DNA of 43,180 nt. It comes from Bacteroidetes bacterium HGW-Bacteroidetes-21 (lineage in GTDB: Bacteria > Bacteroidota > Bacteroidia > Bacteroidales > GWA2-32-17). The stretch spans positions 1 to 43,180 of the forward strand of contig PHDH01000006.1 of the NCBI GenBank assembly GCA_002840935.1, in the 5' to 3' direction. Positions 1 to 9,534 of the stretch are shown in pieces. A model generated the notes under the pieces. It was not told where the DNA came from, did not search any database, and was given only the letters and a program-made list of their open reading frames with translations. Position numbers and translations under genes: made by a program. Within the stretch, counting starts at the first letter, position 1; the number at the start of each line of letters is the position of its first letter.

Positions 1-2
1 TG

Positions 3-833
<831 letters not shown>

Positions 834-877
834 CTGGAAAAATAAATCACCATATTTGCATATTAAACATTCCAGAC

Positions 878-1891
878 ATGAAACACAGTTTTAAATACCA
901 AGGCAAATTCCTCACCGAACTCGGGAGTACGATCATTAATCCTGAATTTGCATATCACACTTATGGCGAATTTAATCCGGAAAAGAACAATATTATCTGG
1001 ATTTGTCACGCATACACCGCCAACTCGGATGCCGCCGACTGGTGGGACAGCATGGTGGGTGAAGGTAAGTTTTACGATCCTACCCATTACTTCATCGTAT
1101 GTGTCAATTATCTGGGCTCGTGCTACGGCAGTACGGGTCCCATGTCTATCAACCCAGAGACAGGAATACCATGGTATCGATCTTTTCCCGACATTACAGT
1201 CCGGGATATGGTAAAAGGACTTGACCTTATTCGTCAGCATCTGGGCATTGAGAAAATACACACGATCATAGGCGGTTCTATTGGCGGTTTTCAGGCTTTG
1301 GAATGGAGTATTATAAATCCATCGCTGTTTACCCACACGGTACTTATAGCTTGTAGTGTGAAGACCAATCCATGGGCCATTGCGCTCAACGAGTCGCAAC
1401 GAATGTCAATAGCAGCCGATCCGACTTTTGAGCAAGACATTCCCGGAGGCGGAACCAACGGACTCAAGGCTGCACGTACCATTGCCCTTCTGAGTTACCG
1501 AAATGGCAAAGCCTATAACCTGACACAGGCAGAAAGCAACGAAGAAGTCGTTACCAACTTTAAAGCCTCCTCTTATCAGCGTTATCAAGGCGAAAAACTC
1601 GTCAAACGTTTCGATGCCTACACCTATTTTCTGCTAACTAAAGTCCTTGATTCGCACAATATCGCCCGCAAACGAGCCGGTTTTGCCGAAGTACTGAAGA
1701 CCATCAAAGCAAAAACACTGGTCATAAGCATTACCAGCGACATCCTTTTTCCACCGGAAGAACAGGCATATATGGCCTCCCTGATTCCCGGTGCTATTTT
1801 AAAAACCATTGCTTCCGATTTTGGCCATGATGGATTTCTCATCGAATCGGAATTACTTTCAAAACTCTTATCAAACTTTTATCAAACGTAA
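878..1891 (+). CDS. metX: Homoserine O-acetyltransferase
   Basis: Alpha/beta-hydrolase-fold enzyme that acetylates homoserine with acetyl-CoA, the activation step of methionine synthesis. At 337 aa it is near the usual length. The nucleophile elbow GGSIGGFQALEW puts the catalytic serine at about residue 134. The other triad members are Asp about 288 (in ITSDILFPPEE) and His about 317 (in DFGHDGF). The N-terminal motifs ELGSTIINPEFAYHTYG and CHAYTANSDAADWW are typical of MetX. The ATG start follows metY by 44 bp and the stop is 2 bp before the hom start, so the genes are probably one transcript. Homoserine O-succinyltransferase (MetA) is a different fold and is excluded. Confidence 0.95.
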   Translation: MKHSFKYQGKFLTELGSTIINPEFAYHTYGEFNPEKNNIIWICHAYTANSDAADWWDSMVGEGKFYDPTHYFIVCVNYLGSCYGSTGPMSINPETGIPWYRSFPDITVRDMVKGLDLIRQHLGIEKIHTIIGGSIGGFQALEWSIINPSLFTHTVLIACSVKTNPWAIALNESQRMSIAADPTFEQDIPGGGTNGLKAARTIALLSYRNGKAYNLTQAESNEEVVTNFKASSYQRYQGEKLVKRFDAYTYFLLTKVLDSHNIARKRAGFAEVLKTIKAKTLVISITSDILFPPEEQAYMASLIPGAILKTIASDFGHDGFLIESELLSKLLSNFYQT

Positions 1892-1893
1892 TC

Positions 1894-3087
1894 ATGAACA
1901 GTAAATTAAATATAGGATTATTCGGTTTCGGAACCGTAGGTGGCGGACTTTTTCACGTTCTTGAAAAAGGCAAAACCGTAGATGCCACCATCAAAAAAAT
2001 ATGCATACGCAATCCTCAAAAGGAAAGAAGTCTTTCGCCCGAGCATTTCACATTTAATCCCGATGATATTCTGGATGATCCGGAAATAAATCTCGTGGTT
2101 GAACTTATAGATGATGCCGAGGCAGCCTATGCTATAGTCAAAAAAGCCCTGCAGAAAGGCAAAAGCGTGGTATCGGGCAATAAGCGTATGATAGCCTATC
2201 ATCTGGACGAACTCATTCGGCTTCAGGAAGAGCACCATGTAGCTTTGCTTTACGACGCGTCGGCCTGTGGCAGCATCCCCGTGATTCGCAATCTCGAAGA
2301 ATATTACGACAATGACCTATTGAAGTCAATCACCGGCATTTTAAATGGCTCGTCGAACTACATTCTCACCCGCCTTTTTAACGACGACATGTCCTACCCC
2401 GAAGCTTTAAAACAAGCACAGGACTTAGGCTTTGCTGAAAGCGACCCCACTTTCGACGTCGATGGTTTTGATGCCATGTTCAAACTCGTTATTCTTGCAA
2501 TGCATAGTCTGGGAGCCTATGTCCATCCCGAGAAGGTCCTGCACTACGGCATTTCGCAGATTTCTGTCAGCGATATTCGCTACGCCAAAGAAAAGGGGCT
2601 AAAGATTAAACTCATTGGCCAAATCATCAAACTTGACAAAGATCAGTTCACCCTTTTTGTTCTGCCCCGTCTGGTCCGTCCCGACGAATATATTTTTAAT
2701 GTAGAATACGAATATAACGGAGTGGTGATCGAAGGCGAATGTTACGACAAACAGTTTATGTTCGGAAAAGGGGCTGGAGCATATCCCACCGGTTCGGCTG
2801 TACTATCGGACATTACCGCCCGTATGCATAACTACCGCTATGAATACAAGAAAAACCGCTATTTCAAACCCTTGGAATATACCGATGATGTCTTGCTGGA
2901 AATCTATTTGCGCTATGAGAATCTGGTGGATTTCAGTCTCTTTGACTTCGAAAATATTTCGGAAAAGTACACAGGACCATCCACCAATTATGTCGTTGGA
3001 ACCATACGACTTTCTCAACTAAAGAAGATAGTCAAAATTCTCCCCAAACTCAACGTTTTTCTTGCATTCACAGGCAAATTAGAATAG
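1894..3087 (+). CDS. hom: Homoserine dehydrogenase, monofunctional
   Basis: Reduces aspartate semialdehyde to homoserine with NAD(P)H, supplying the substrate of MetX. The N-terminal Rossmann motif GLFGFGTVGGGL is at residues 8-19. The catalytic domain shows ILNGSSNYILTRLF and LGFAESDPTFDVDGFDAMFK, the conserved NGT/S-NYIL and E-DP-D-G-DA-K signatures. The protein is 397 aa and is not fused to aspartokinase. The C-terminal roughly 90 residues show no clear ACT domain, so feedback by threonine cannot be inferred. The ATG start lies 2 bp after the metX stop, which indicates tight translational coupling within the metY-metX-hom block. Confidence 0.93.
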   Translation: MNSKLNIGLFGFGTVGGGLFHVLEKGKTVDATIKKICIRNPQKERSLSPEHFTFNPDDILDDPEINLVVELIDDAEAAYAIVKKALQKGKSVVSGNKRMIAYHLDELIRLQEEHHVALLYDASACGSIPVIRNLEEYYDNDLLKSITGILNGSSNYILTRLFNDDMSYPEALKQAQDLGFAESDPTFDVDGFDAMFKLVILAMHSLGAYVHPEKVLHYGISQISVSDIRYAKEKGLKIKLIGQIIKLDKDQFTLFVLPRLVRPDEYIFNVEYEYNGVVIEGECYDKQFMFGKGAGAYPTGSAVLSDITARMHNYRYEYKKNRYFKPLEYTDDVLLEIYLRYENLVDFSLFDFENISEKYTGPSTNYVVGTIRLSQLKKIVKILPKLNVFLAFTGKLE

Positions 3088-3099
3088 GACATATTTTGT

Positions 3100-3222
3100 A
3101 TGATACCTTATTTGCTATATATTTGGAAAAAAGTAATTCATGAGAATGACCGCAAGGGCTACAAAATATCCGACCCCTTGTTTATTGCCTGGATTAAAGA
3201 AAATATAATTGATAAGACATAA
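3100..3222 (+). pseudogene. Remnant resembling the C-terminus of an AAA-family ATPase (40 codons)
   Basis: A 40-codon frame starts MIPYLLYIWKK and contains KGYKISDPLFIAWIKENI before a TAA. The motif G-Y-x-I/L-x-DP-L/F-x-x-W-I/L is typical of the extreme C-terminus of the stand-alone AAA ATPases (archaeal ATPase-like family) that are common and mobile in Bacteroidota. Nothing upstream in frame could encode the ATPase core, because the hom stop lies only 12 bp before. The fragment is flanked by the 8-bp inverted repeat ATAGGACA (3084-3091) and TGTCCTAT (3241-3248), and by TTGTATGATAC at 3096-3106 and 3224-3234. I read it as a decayed gene tail. A real small protein cannot be excluded. Confidence 0.4.
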
Positions 3223-3264
3223 CTTGTATGATACAGATTTTGTCCTATCTCATATAACCTAACT

Positions 3265-6200
3265 ATGAGACACTTAATAAACAATATTTTAGAAAACCGA
3301 ATTCTCGTTCTCGACGGAGCCATGGGAACCATGATACAGCAACACAAACTCCGCGAAGAAGATTATCGTGGCGTACGGTTTGGAAATCACCCCCTGTCGC
3401 TCAAAGGCAATAACGATTTATTGTCACTTACACAACCAGCAATTATTCAGGAAATTCACGAGAAATATCTCGAAGCTGGTGCCGACATCATAGAGACCAA
3501 CACTTTTAATGCCCAACGTATTTCTCTGGCCGATTACCAGATAGAGCATCTGGTGTACGAAATCAATGTTCAAGCAGCGAAAATTGCCAAGGCGGCTGCT
3601 GAGAAATTCAGCACTACAGATAAACCCCGCTTTGTCGCCGGCAGTATTGGTCCGACGAACAAAACGGCCTCCATCTCGCCCGATGTGAACAATCCCGGGT
3701 TTCGAGCCGTTTCGTATTTCGAACTCGTCAGGGCCTATGCCGAACAGGTCAAAGGTTTAATCGACGGGGGCTGCGATCTACTGTTGGTGGAGACTATTTT
3801 CGACACACTCAATGCCAAAGCCTGTCTGTATGCCATTTCCGAAGTCTTTGCTGACAAAGGCTGCGAACTGCCGGTCATGATTTCCGTTACCATTACCGAC
3901 GCCAGTGGCCGCACGCTCTCGGGACAAACACCCGAAGCTTTTCTGACTTCGGTAAGCCATTTTCCCATGCTGTCTATCGGTCTCAACTGTGCCCTGGGCG
4001 CAAGACAGATAAAACCATTTCTGCAGGAGCTTGCCCAAAAATCATCCGTCTATATTTCGGTCTACCCCAACGCCGGACTTCCCAATCAGTTTGGAGATTA
4101 CGACGAAGCGCCTTCGCTAATGGCCGAAATCATTAAAGAATTTATAGACGAAAAAATAGTCAATATCGTTGGCGGTTGCTGCGGTACTGGCCCCGAACAC
4201 ATTCGTCTGATGGCTGAACTCGTTGTAGGCGTTACACCAAGAACTTTAAACAAACCCGAGCATGTAACACGACTCAGCGGGTTGGAATCACTCACCATAG
4301 AAAAAGCCACTAACTTCGTTAATATTGGCGAACGCACCAATGTGGCTGGGTCCAAGAAATTCGCCCGGCTCATCCGCGAGAAAAATTATGAAGAAGCACT
4401 GTCAGTTGCCCGTCAGCAAATAGAAAGCGGAGCACAGATCATCGACATTAACCTCGACGACGGCATGCTGGTAGCTGAGAAAGAGATGGAAATATTTCTC
4501 CGTTTGATTTCTTCGGACCCCGATATTACGCGCGTTCCGGTAATGATAGACTCCTCCAAATGGACCGTCATAGAAAAAGGACTGCAAAATATTCAGGGTA
4601 AGCCCATTGTAAACTCTATCAGTCTAAAAGAAGGCGAGAAAGAATTCCTGCGCAGAGCAAATATCATCCGTAAGCTGGGCGCTGCAACGGTGATCATGGC
4701 ATTTGATGAAGAAGGACAGGCCACCGATTTCGAATCAAAAATCAGGGTCTGCGAAAGAGCGTATAAACTGCTGACCGAAAAAATGGGTTTTCCGCCCGAA
4801 GACATCGTTTTCGATTGCAACATACTGACCATTGGGACAGGACTCCCAGAGCACAACAATTTTGCTGTCGACTTTATAAAAGCAGTGACATGGATCAAAG
4901 AAAATCTGCCCCATGCCAAAACCAGCGGTGGAATCAGCAATCTCTCTTTTGCTTTCCGCGGCAACAACAAAGTGCGTGAAGCCATGCATACCGTTTTTCT
5001 CTATCACGCCATCAACGCAGGCTTGGATATGGGCATCGTAAACGCCGGTGCATTGCCTGTATACGACGATATTGAACCCGGCTTGCGTCAATTGTGCGAG
5101 GATATTATTCTCAATCGCCGTAAAGACGCCACCGAACGTTTGCTTACCTTTGCAGAAACATTGAAAGATGAAGCCGGAGAACAGACACACACCGAAGCAT
5201 GGCGTGAACTCCCACTAGAAGAAAGACTCACCCATTCGCTCATCAAAGGTATCCCCGATTATATTGAGGCAGATATTCGTGAAGCATTGAACATCTTTCC
5301 GCAAGCACTAACCATCATTGAAGGTCCGCTGATGACGGGCATGAATAAAGTGGGAGAACTTTTCGGATCGGGGCGTATGTTTCTGCCTCAGGTCATGAAA
5401 TCGGCCCGGGTCATGAAAAAAGCGGTAGCCATTTTGCAACCGGTGATTGAAGAGCAAAACAAAGAAAAAGGCGGTCAAACAAAAGCCGGAAAAATCCTGT
5501 TGGCAACCGTCAAAGGCGACGTACACGACATTGGCAAAAACATTGCAAGCGTGGTCCTTTCCTGCAACAACTACGAAATTATTGATCTGGGCATTATGGT
5601 TCCCACCGAAAAAATTGTGGAAGAAGCCATCAGCCAAAAAGCAGATATTATTGGCTTGAGCGGTCTCATCACCCCCTCGCTGGACGAGATGGCGGCTGTA
5701 GCCTCTTCTCTTCAAAAGCATGGACTTTCCATTCCCTTGCTTATAGGAGGAGCTACTACCTCCAAAATCCATACAGCGGTAAAAATCAGCCCCGAATACC
5801 AGGGTGCTGTAGTTCATGTAAAAGATGCTTCGCTGGGCGTTCAAATTGTTTCGGAATTACTGAACCCCGACCGAAGCGTAGCTTATACCAAAAATATCCG
5901 CGCCGAATACCAGCAAATGGCGGAGGATTTTGCCTCTAAACAGCAAGGAAAAACCAACATCAGTCTGGAACAAGCCCGTGAAAACCGTTTCGTTTGGAAA
6001 AAAGAAAAAGCAAAAATACTTCCCCCTGCTTTTACCGAAGGTAAACCCATCAACGACTTCCCGTTGGAAAAACTGATTCCCTATATCGACTGGACTTTCT
6101 TTTTTCATCAATGGCGTATCAACGGAAAATATCCCGCCATTTTCAATGATCCGGTGAAAGGTCCCGAAGCAAAAAAACTGTACGATGATGCTCAGGTTAT

Positions 6201-6831
6201 GCTACAGCGCATGGTTACAGAAAAGATGGTATCGGCAAACGCTATTCTGGGATTCTTCGAAGCTTCCTCAAACAATGAGGATGTAACAATTACCACCCAC
6301 GAGGGAAAAACGGAGACACTTCATTTTTTAAGAAATCAACGGTATAAAGAAGAAGGTCAGAAGAACTTGTGTCTGGCCGATTTCATCGCCCCCACCGAGA
6401 GCCGCGTGACCGATTATATTGGTTTATTTGCCGTAACTGCCGGCATAGGCATAGAAAAATGGGAAAACCACTTCAAAGCGGAAAATGACGATTACTCTGC
6501 CACTCTGCTAAAAATTCTGGCCGACAGGCTAGCCGAAGCTTTTGCAGAATTATTGCATTTAAAAACCCGCAAGAAATTCTGGGGATATGCCAGCGACGAG
6601 AATCTGACGATAGAAGAAATACTTCAGGGTAAATATCAGGGCATACGACCTGCACCGGGCTATCCGGCCTGTCCTGTGCATGAGGAAAAAGAAAAGATCT
6701 TTCGCTTATTAAACGCTACCCAGCACACCGGAATAACACTAACAGATAACTGGAGCATGTATCCGGGAGCATCCGTTTGCGGGTATTATTTTGCCCATCC
6801 GGAGGCAAAGTATTTTTCGGTGAATGAGTGA
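3265..6831 (+). CDS. metH: Cobalamin-dependent methionine synthase
   Basis: Transfers the methyl group of 5-methyltetrahydrofolate to homocysteine through methylcobalamin. All four modules are present in 1188 aa. The homocysteine-binding barrel (1-about 320) has zinc cysteines at about 241 (LNCALG) and 304/305 (GGCCGTGPEH). The pterin-binding barrel (about 345-620) begins with FVNIGERTNVAGS. The B12 domain (about 640-880) carries DVHDIGKN with axial His at about 754, plus the downstream GLSGLITPSLDEM. The reactivation/AdoMet domain (about 900-1188) has RPAPGYPACPVHEEK. Because the activation domain is intact, no separate activator is needed. The gene lies 177 bp after hom and ends the methionine block. 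No cobalamin riboswitch fits in the upstream gap. Confidence 0.97.
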   Translation: MRHLINNILENRILVLDGAMGTMIQQHKLREEDYRGVRFGNHPLSLKGNNDLLSLTQPAIIQEIHEKYLEAGADIIETNTFNAQRISLADYQIEHLVYEINVQAAKIAKAAAEKFSTTDKPRFVAGSIGPTNKTASISPDVNNPGFRAVSYFELVRAYAEQVKGLIDGGCDLLLVETIFDTLNAKACLYAISEVFADKGCELPVMISVTITDASGRTLSGQTPEAFLTSVSHFPMLSIGLNCALGARQIKPFLQELAQKSSVYISVYPNAGLPNQFGDYDEAPSLMAEIIKEFIDEKIVNIVGGCCGTGPEHIRLMAELVVGVTPRTLNKPEHVTRLSGLESLTIEKATNFVNIGERTNVAGSKKFARLIREKNYEEALSVARQQIESGAQIIDINLDDGMLVAEKEMEIFLRLISSDPDITRVPVMIDSSKWTVIEKGLQNIQGKPIVNSISLKEGEKEFLRRANIIRKLGAATVIMAFDEEGQATDFESKIRVCERAYKLLTEKMGFPPEDIVFDCNILTIGTGLPEHNNFAVDFIKAVTWIKENLPHAKTSGGISNLSFAFRGNNKVREAMHTVFLYHAINAGLDMGIVNAGALPVYDDIEPGLRQLCEDIILNRRKDATERLLTFAETLKDEAGEQTHTEAWRELPLEERLTHSLIKGIPDYIEADIREALNIFPQALTIIEGPLMTGMNKVGELFGSGRMFLPQVMKSARVMKKAVAILQPVIEEQNKEKGGQTKAGKILLATVKGDVHDIGKNIASVVLSCNNYEIIDLGIMVPTEKIVEEAISQKADIIGLSGLITPSLDEMAAVASSLQKHGLSIPLLIGGATTSKIHTAVKISPEYQGAVVHVKDASLGVQIVSELLNPDRSVAYTKNIRAEYQQMAEDFASKQQGKTNISLEQARENRFVWKKEKAKILPPAFTEGKPINDFPLEKLIPYIDWTFFFHQWRINGKYPAIFNDPVKGPEAKKLYDDAQVMLQRMVTEKMVSANAILGFFEASSNNEDVTITTHEGKTETLHFLRNQRYKEEGQKNLCLADFIAPTESRVTDYIGLFAVTAGIGIEKWENHFKAENDDYSATLLKILADRLAEAFAELLHLKTRKKFWGYASDENLTIEEILQGKYQGIRPAPGYPACPVHEEKEKIFRLLNATQHTGITLTDNWSMYPGASVCGYYFAHPEAKYFSVNE

Positions 6832-7146
6832 GAATTTTTACCACTAAGGCGCTAAGATTCACTAAAAAGGTCGTGAATTCTGAATGGCGCATGTCTTTTT
6901 GCCACAGATTTCGCAGATTAACGCAGAAAATTTCTAAACATCATATACGAAATAAAGCAACCTAGGATGAAGGTTATCACATTATCGCACCTTCCCGTCT
7001 ACCGAGACATCGGTAGCGAGAAAGCAGCTCTTTGTCTAAGTATAGAAAAAGCAAAAGCTCCCGATTAATCAGGACGCGACGATCTCTTGCGGAGAGTAAG
7101 AAATAGCATCGCAGTTACAAACTACGATGAGTATGAGGGTATGGGA
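6832..7146. repeat. Gene-free spacer made of degenerate dispersed repeats
   Basis: This 315-bp spacer between convergent genes has no credible ORF. It holds two sequences resembling widespread Bacteroidota intergenic repeats: a 'ccactaaggcgctaag' segment (about 6840-6856) and a 'gccacagatttcgcag' segment (about 6901-6922). It also has a perfect hairpin CTACCGA-GACA-TCGGTAG at 6999-7016, and a degenerate copy of the repeat described at 8141 and 9462 (about 7100-7145). In that copy CATCG and CGATG arms are kept but the inner GC hairpin is lost. The transcripts of metH and of the gene at 7147 probably end here. Confidence 0.6.
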
Positions 7147-8040
7147 TTATTTTCCTGCAATAATAAATTTTCCTGACCCGATGTAATTGTCATTATTTTT
7201 TACTTTATACTGATATGTGCCGGCTTCTAATGCCGAAATATTAATTTCCGCGTTTTCGTCTGTTTGCATACAACAGAGTACTAATTTGCCTGTAATATCA
7301 TAAATAAAAATCTGGCATGGAATAAATTTATTGTCGATTTTAAATTTGATTGTATTCCATGTAGGATTCGGAAATACCTGCAAAATACAGTTATTTATGA
7401 CCTTTTCTCCGATATTTTCTGCATAGTCATCAATAATTATATCGTCAATTATCCAGCCTTCTTTGTTTGTTTGAACGTTATCACTTACAAATGTAAATCG
7501 GTATAATACAGTATCCTCATTTTGAATGTTGTATATTGCACCATATAAACCAAGATTCATTTCGAAAGATTGCCAGTTATTTGTTTTACCAGTAAATATC
7601 ATATCATAATTTCCTCCAGGAAAATTAACCGAATCGTGTAATAAATTTATCCAGTTCATTCCATTGTCAGGAGAGAATTCAATCATTCCAAAATCGTTCA
7701 AGGTATCAGTGTCAACTTTATAAGAAAAATGTAATCTGGCGGTATGTGGAAATGTAAACCCATTGTTGGCCAAATGATAAATTGTGAAAGAAGAAGTATC
7801 ATTTATAGGATAATAATTCACAGTATCTGTAATTATCGCATTGGAGAGCGAATAAGAGCTGCTAAAAAGTGCTTTGTTGGGCCTTCCAATTTGCCAAATA
7901 TTATTAGAGTTCGTGGTAGCATCAATAGATAAATAAATTAGTGTACTCGTATCTTCGAAATTAATCGTGGTAAGACCAAACTGCGCTATCGAAGCTTTCA
8001 TAATAATGACCAGAATGGAGAGTATACATAATCTTTTCAT
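7147..8040 (-). CDS. Secreted protein with T9SS C-terminal sorting domain
   Basis: Likely start is the ATG at 8040, giving 297 aa beginning MKRLCILSILVIIMKASIAQ, a good signal peptide. An upstream start at 8097 would add 19 residues and would lie upstream of the probable promoter at 8071-8078. The mature part looks like a beta-sandwich ectodomain: LHFSYKVDTDTLNDFGMIEFS, then WINLLHDSVNFPG and GWIIDDIIIDDY, as in MAM/immune-inhibitor-like adhesion or protease accessory domains. The last roughly 80 residues are a type A sorting domain (LQVFPNPTWNTIKFK, IYDITGKLV, LEAGTYQYKVK), which directs secretion and surface anchoring through T9SS. Specific substrate unknown. Confidence 0.85.
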   Translation of the reverse strand: MKRLCILSILVIIMKASIAQFGLTTINFEDTSTLIYLSIDATTNSNNIWQIGRPNKALFSSSYSLSNAIITDTVNYYPINDTSSFTIYHLANNGFTFPHTARLHFSYKVDTDTLNDFGMIEFSPDNGMNWINLLHDSVNFPGGNYDMIFTGKTNNWQSFEMNLGLYGAIYNIQNEDTVLYRFTFVSDNVQTNKEGWIIDDIIIDDYAENIGEKVINNCILQVFPNPTWNTIKFKIDNKFIPCQIFIYDITGKLVLCCMQTDENAEINISALEAGTYQYKVKNNDNYIGSGKFIIAGK

Positions 8041-8070
8041 ATAATTTCTAATAAGGAAAGTTTTACAAAC

Positions 8071-8078
8071 CAAATGTA
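8071..8078 (-). promoter_or_regulatory. Bacteroidota -7 promoter box
   Basis: On the minus strand this reads TACATTTG, matching TAnnTTTG, 30 bp upstream of the ATG at 8040. It supports that ATG over the start at 8097. No convincing -33 TTTG is present. Confidence 0.5.
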
Positions 8079-8140
8079 GAACAATTTGCCAAAACATAAA
8101 GAATATTTTGGGGTTTTGTATAGGTAAAAGAAAGGGGTGT

Positions 8141-8197
8141 AGGGAATATATAGCATCGTATTTACTCCCGAAGCATCGGGACTACAATGAGTATGGG
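8141..8197. repeat. REP-like hairpin repeat, copy 2
   Basis: A 57-bp element with nested stems: outer CATCGT-type and (A)CAATG/ACGATG arms, and a perfect inner hairpin TCCCGA-AGCA-TCGGGA at 8166-8181. It differs from the copy at 9462-9517 at only about three positions. It ends 3 bp before the stop codon of the minus-strand gene at 8200, so it would be in that gene's 3' UTR and may protect or end the message. Confidence 0.85.
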
Positions 8198-8199
8198 TT

Positions 8200-9378
8200 T
8201 CAATTACTTTTCTTGTAAAAAAGTGCTTTTCTATTTTTCTTTGGAGTATTTATATATTTATCAAGAAAATCTCTTTGTTCACTTACCTTAGACTGCATTC
8301 GTTGAGCTGACTGTATCAGTTGAGAAACAGATGTGGCAAAGTTTTGATCAGGACTTTTTATTACATTTAATTCATTAACCATAACATTTAATGTAGAATC
8401 GATATTATCAATCATTTGCTTAATCTCTGAATCTGGTTTTTCAGGGATAAACTGTTTATTTTTGTAATCAATGTACAAATTATAATTATTAATAGATTCG
8501 TTATACATATTAGATAAGCTATTGTATTTTTCAGAAGCAATTTTGTTCCTCAGATATTCTACTTCCCGTTTATTATGATTCAGACGATCGAAAACCAGAC
8601 TATTAACTTCGCCTCCTTTTTCCATACGAGCAGTCAATGAGGTTGCTCTATCCAATGCATTTTGTGATTCATATGCTTTCAAGGTATCTAAATAATTGAA
8701 ATAAAGCCGTTCGGAATGTGTAAGTACAACTGTTGCACAAAATTCCTGATAAGGAAGCGGTCTGTTTAGGAACTGCCACATAGGATCGAAAGGCATATGC
8801 GACTGAATCATAAACTCAGGTTTGGCATTAAAGTATGAATTATCAATTTTTGGAACAAAACGCTTGCTTTCGACATAACCTGAACCCCAGGTAGGATCGC
8901 AAAAAGACCAAAGGCTATCTGCCTTTACTACACACCAAACATGGGCAATATAATCAACATAATTCACCTGTTTTGTAAAACCAGAAACAACATATGATTT
9001 TAGACCCGCCTTATTAGCAATGGCATTAAACAACTCAGCATAATGAAGGCATACCCCTTTTTTGGTCGACAGAACTTTTTTGATAACATCGTCTGTGTTT
9101 TCGTAAAAATTTGCAGCAAACATATTTACTACATCATATTTTACATTGGTAGCAACCCAGATAAAAATCGCCCTGTATTTGTCCTTTTCAGAACTAAAAT
9201 TCCCATTAAAATAACCTGCAATATCAGAGACAGAACTGGTTAATGAATCCGGAATACTAAGAGCGATATTATCAACAACTTCAAACTCTTTTGTTTTCTT
9301 TTTCTTTTGGGCATTCACAATTGCCATATTCCCAAAAATCAACACAAATATTATAAATAACCTAAATACTTTATACAT
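8200..9378 (-). CDS. Secreted transglutaminase-like (papain-fold) protein
   Basis: 392 aa with the signal peptide MYKVFRLFIIFVLIFGNMAIVNAQ. Residues about 60-175 form a transglutaminase-core domain with a complete Cys-His-Asp triad: KKGVCLHYAELF (Cys about 110), YIAHVWCVV (His about 146) and SFCDPTWGSGY (Asp about 160). The family includes peptidases and cross-linking enzymes of the cell envelope. The C-terminal half (about 215-392) is charged, probably helical or coiled-coil, and has no known domain. Promoter and signal peptide resemble those of the gene at 9948-10808 at the DNA level. The gene sits between two directly repeated hairpin elements. Substrate and partner unknown. Confidence 0.8.
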   Translation of the reverse strand: MYKVFRLFIIFVLIFGNMAIVNAQKKKKTKEFEVVDNIALSIPDSLTSSVSDIAGYFNGNFSSEKDKYRAIFIWVATNVKYDVVNMFAANFYENTDDVIKKVLSTKKGVCLHYAELFNAIANKAGLKSYVVSGFTKQVNYVDYIAHVWCVVKADSLWSFCDPTWGSGYVESKRFVPKIDNSYFNAKPEFMIQSHMPFDPMWQFLNRPLPYQEFCATVVLTHSERLYFNYLDTLKAYESQNALDRATSLTARMEKGGEVNSLVFDRLNHNKREVEYLRNKIASEKYNSLSNMYNESINNYNLYIDYKNKQFIPEKPDSEIKQMIDNIDSTLNVMVNELNVIKSPDQNFATSVSQLIQSAQRMQSKVSEQRDFLDKYINTPKKNRKALFYKKSN

Positions 9379-9462
9379 AAAACAATATTATATGACTTCT
9401 ACAAAAATAGTTGATTTTTAATAACAACAACTAAAATAGCTTTAAATAATTTAAAATCTGAG
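9331..9462 (-). repeat. Duplicated leader (promoter plus signal-peptide DNA), copy A
   Basis: The segment spans the first codons of the gene at 8200-9378 and its upstream region. It aligns with 10761-10895. A stretch of 17 bases (CCCAAAAATCAACACAA on the + strand, 9331-9347) is identical in both, and so is the pattern through ATAACCTxAATAC. After the less similar stretch around the ATG, the similarity resumes over about 60 bp of upstream DNA. See findings. Confidence 0.7.
9402..9409 (-). promoter_or_regulatory. Bacteroidota -7 promoter box
   Basis: Minus strand TATTTTTG, a full TAnnTTTG match, 23 bp upstream of the ATG at 9378. A TTG lies 18 bp further upstream (9428-9430) at about the -33 position. 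The region belongs to the leader that is duplicated at 10761-10895. Confidence 0.55.
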
Positions 9463-9517
9463 GGGAATATATAGCATCGTTTTACTCCCGAAGCATCGGG
9501 ACTACGATGAGTATGGG
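9462..9517. repeat. REP-like hairpin repeat, copy 3
   Basis: About 56 bp, nearly identical to 8141-8197 and in the same orientation. It contains ATAGCATCGT, the perfect inner hairpin TCCCGA-AGCA-TCGGGA, and ACGATGAGTATGGG. Outer arms CATCGT and ACGATG pair perfectly here. It lies 17 bp beyond the stop of the HigA-like gene. Together with copy 2 it brackets the transglutaminase gene. Confidence 0.85.
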
Positions 9518-9534
9518 AATTTACAGTCCTGCCA

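Noticed and set aside
863-1399. 178-codon ORF on the minus strand inside metX
   Set aside because: It is antisense to a conserved gene with full motifs and shows no recognisable protein features.
3088-3264. Cobalamin riboswitch upstream of metH
   Set aside because: The 177-bp gap has no B12-box or the long paired structure, and most of it is the ATPase-like remnant.
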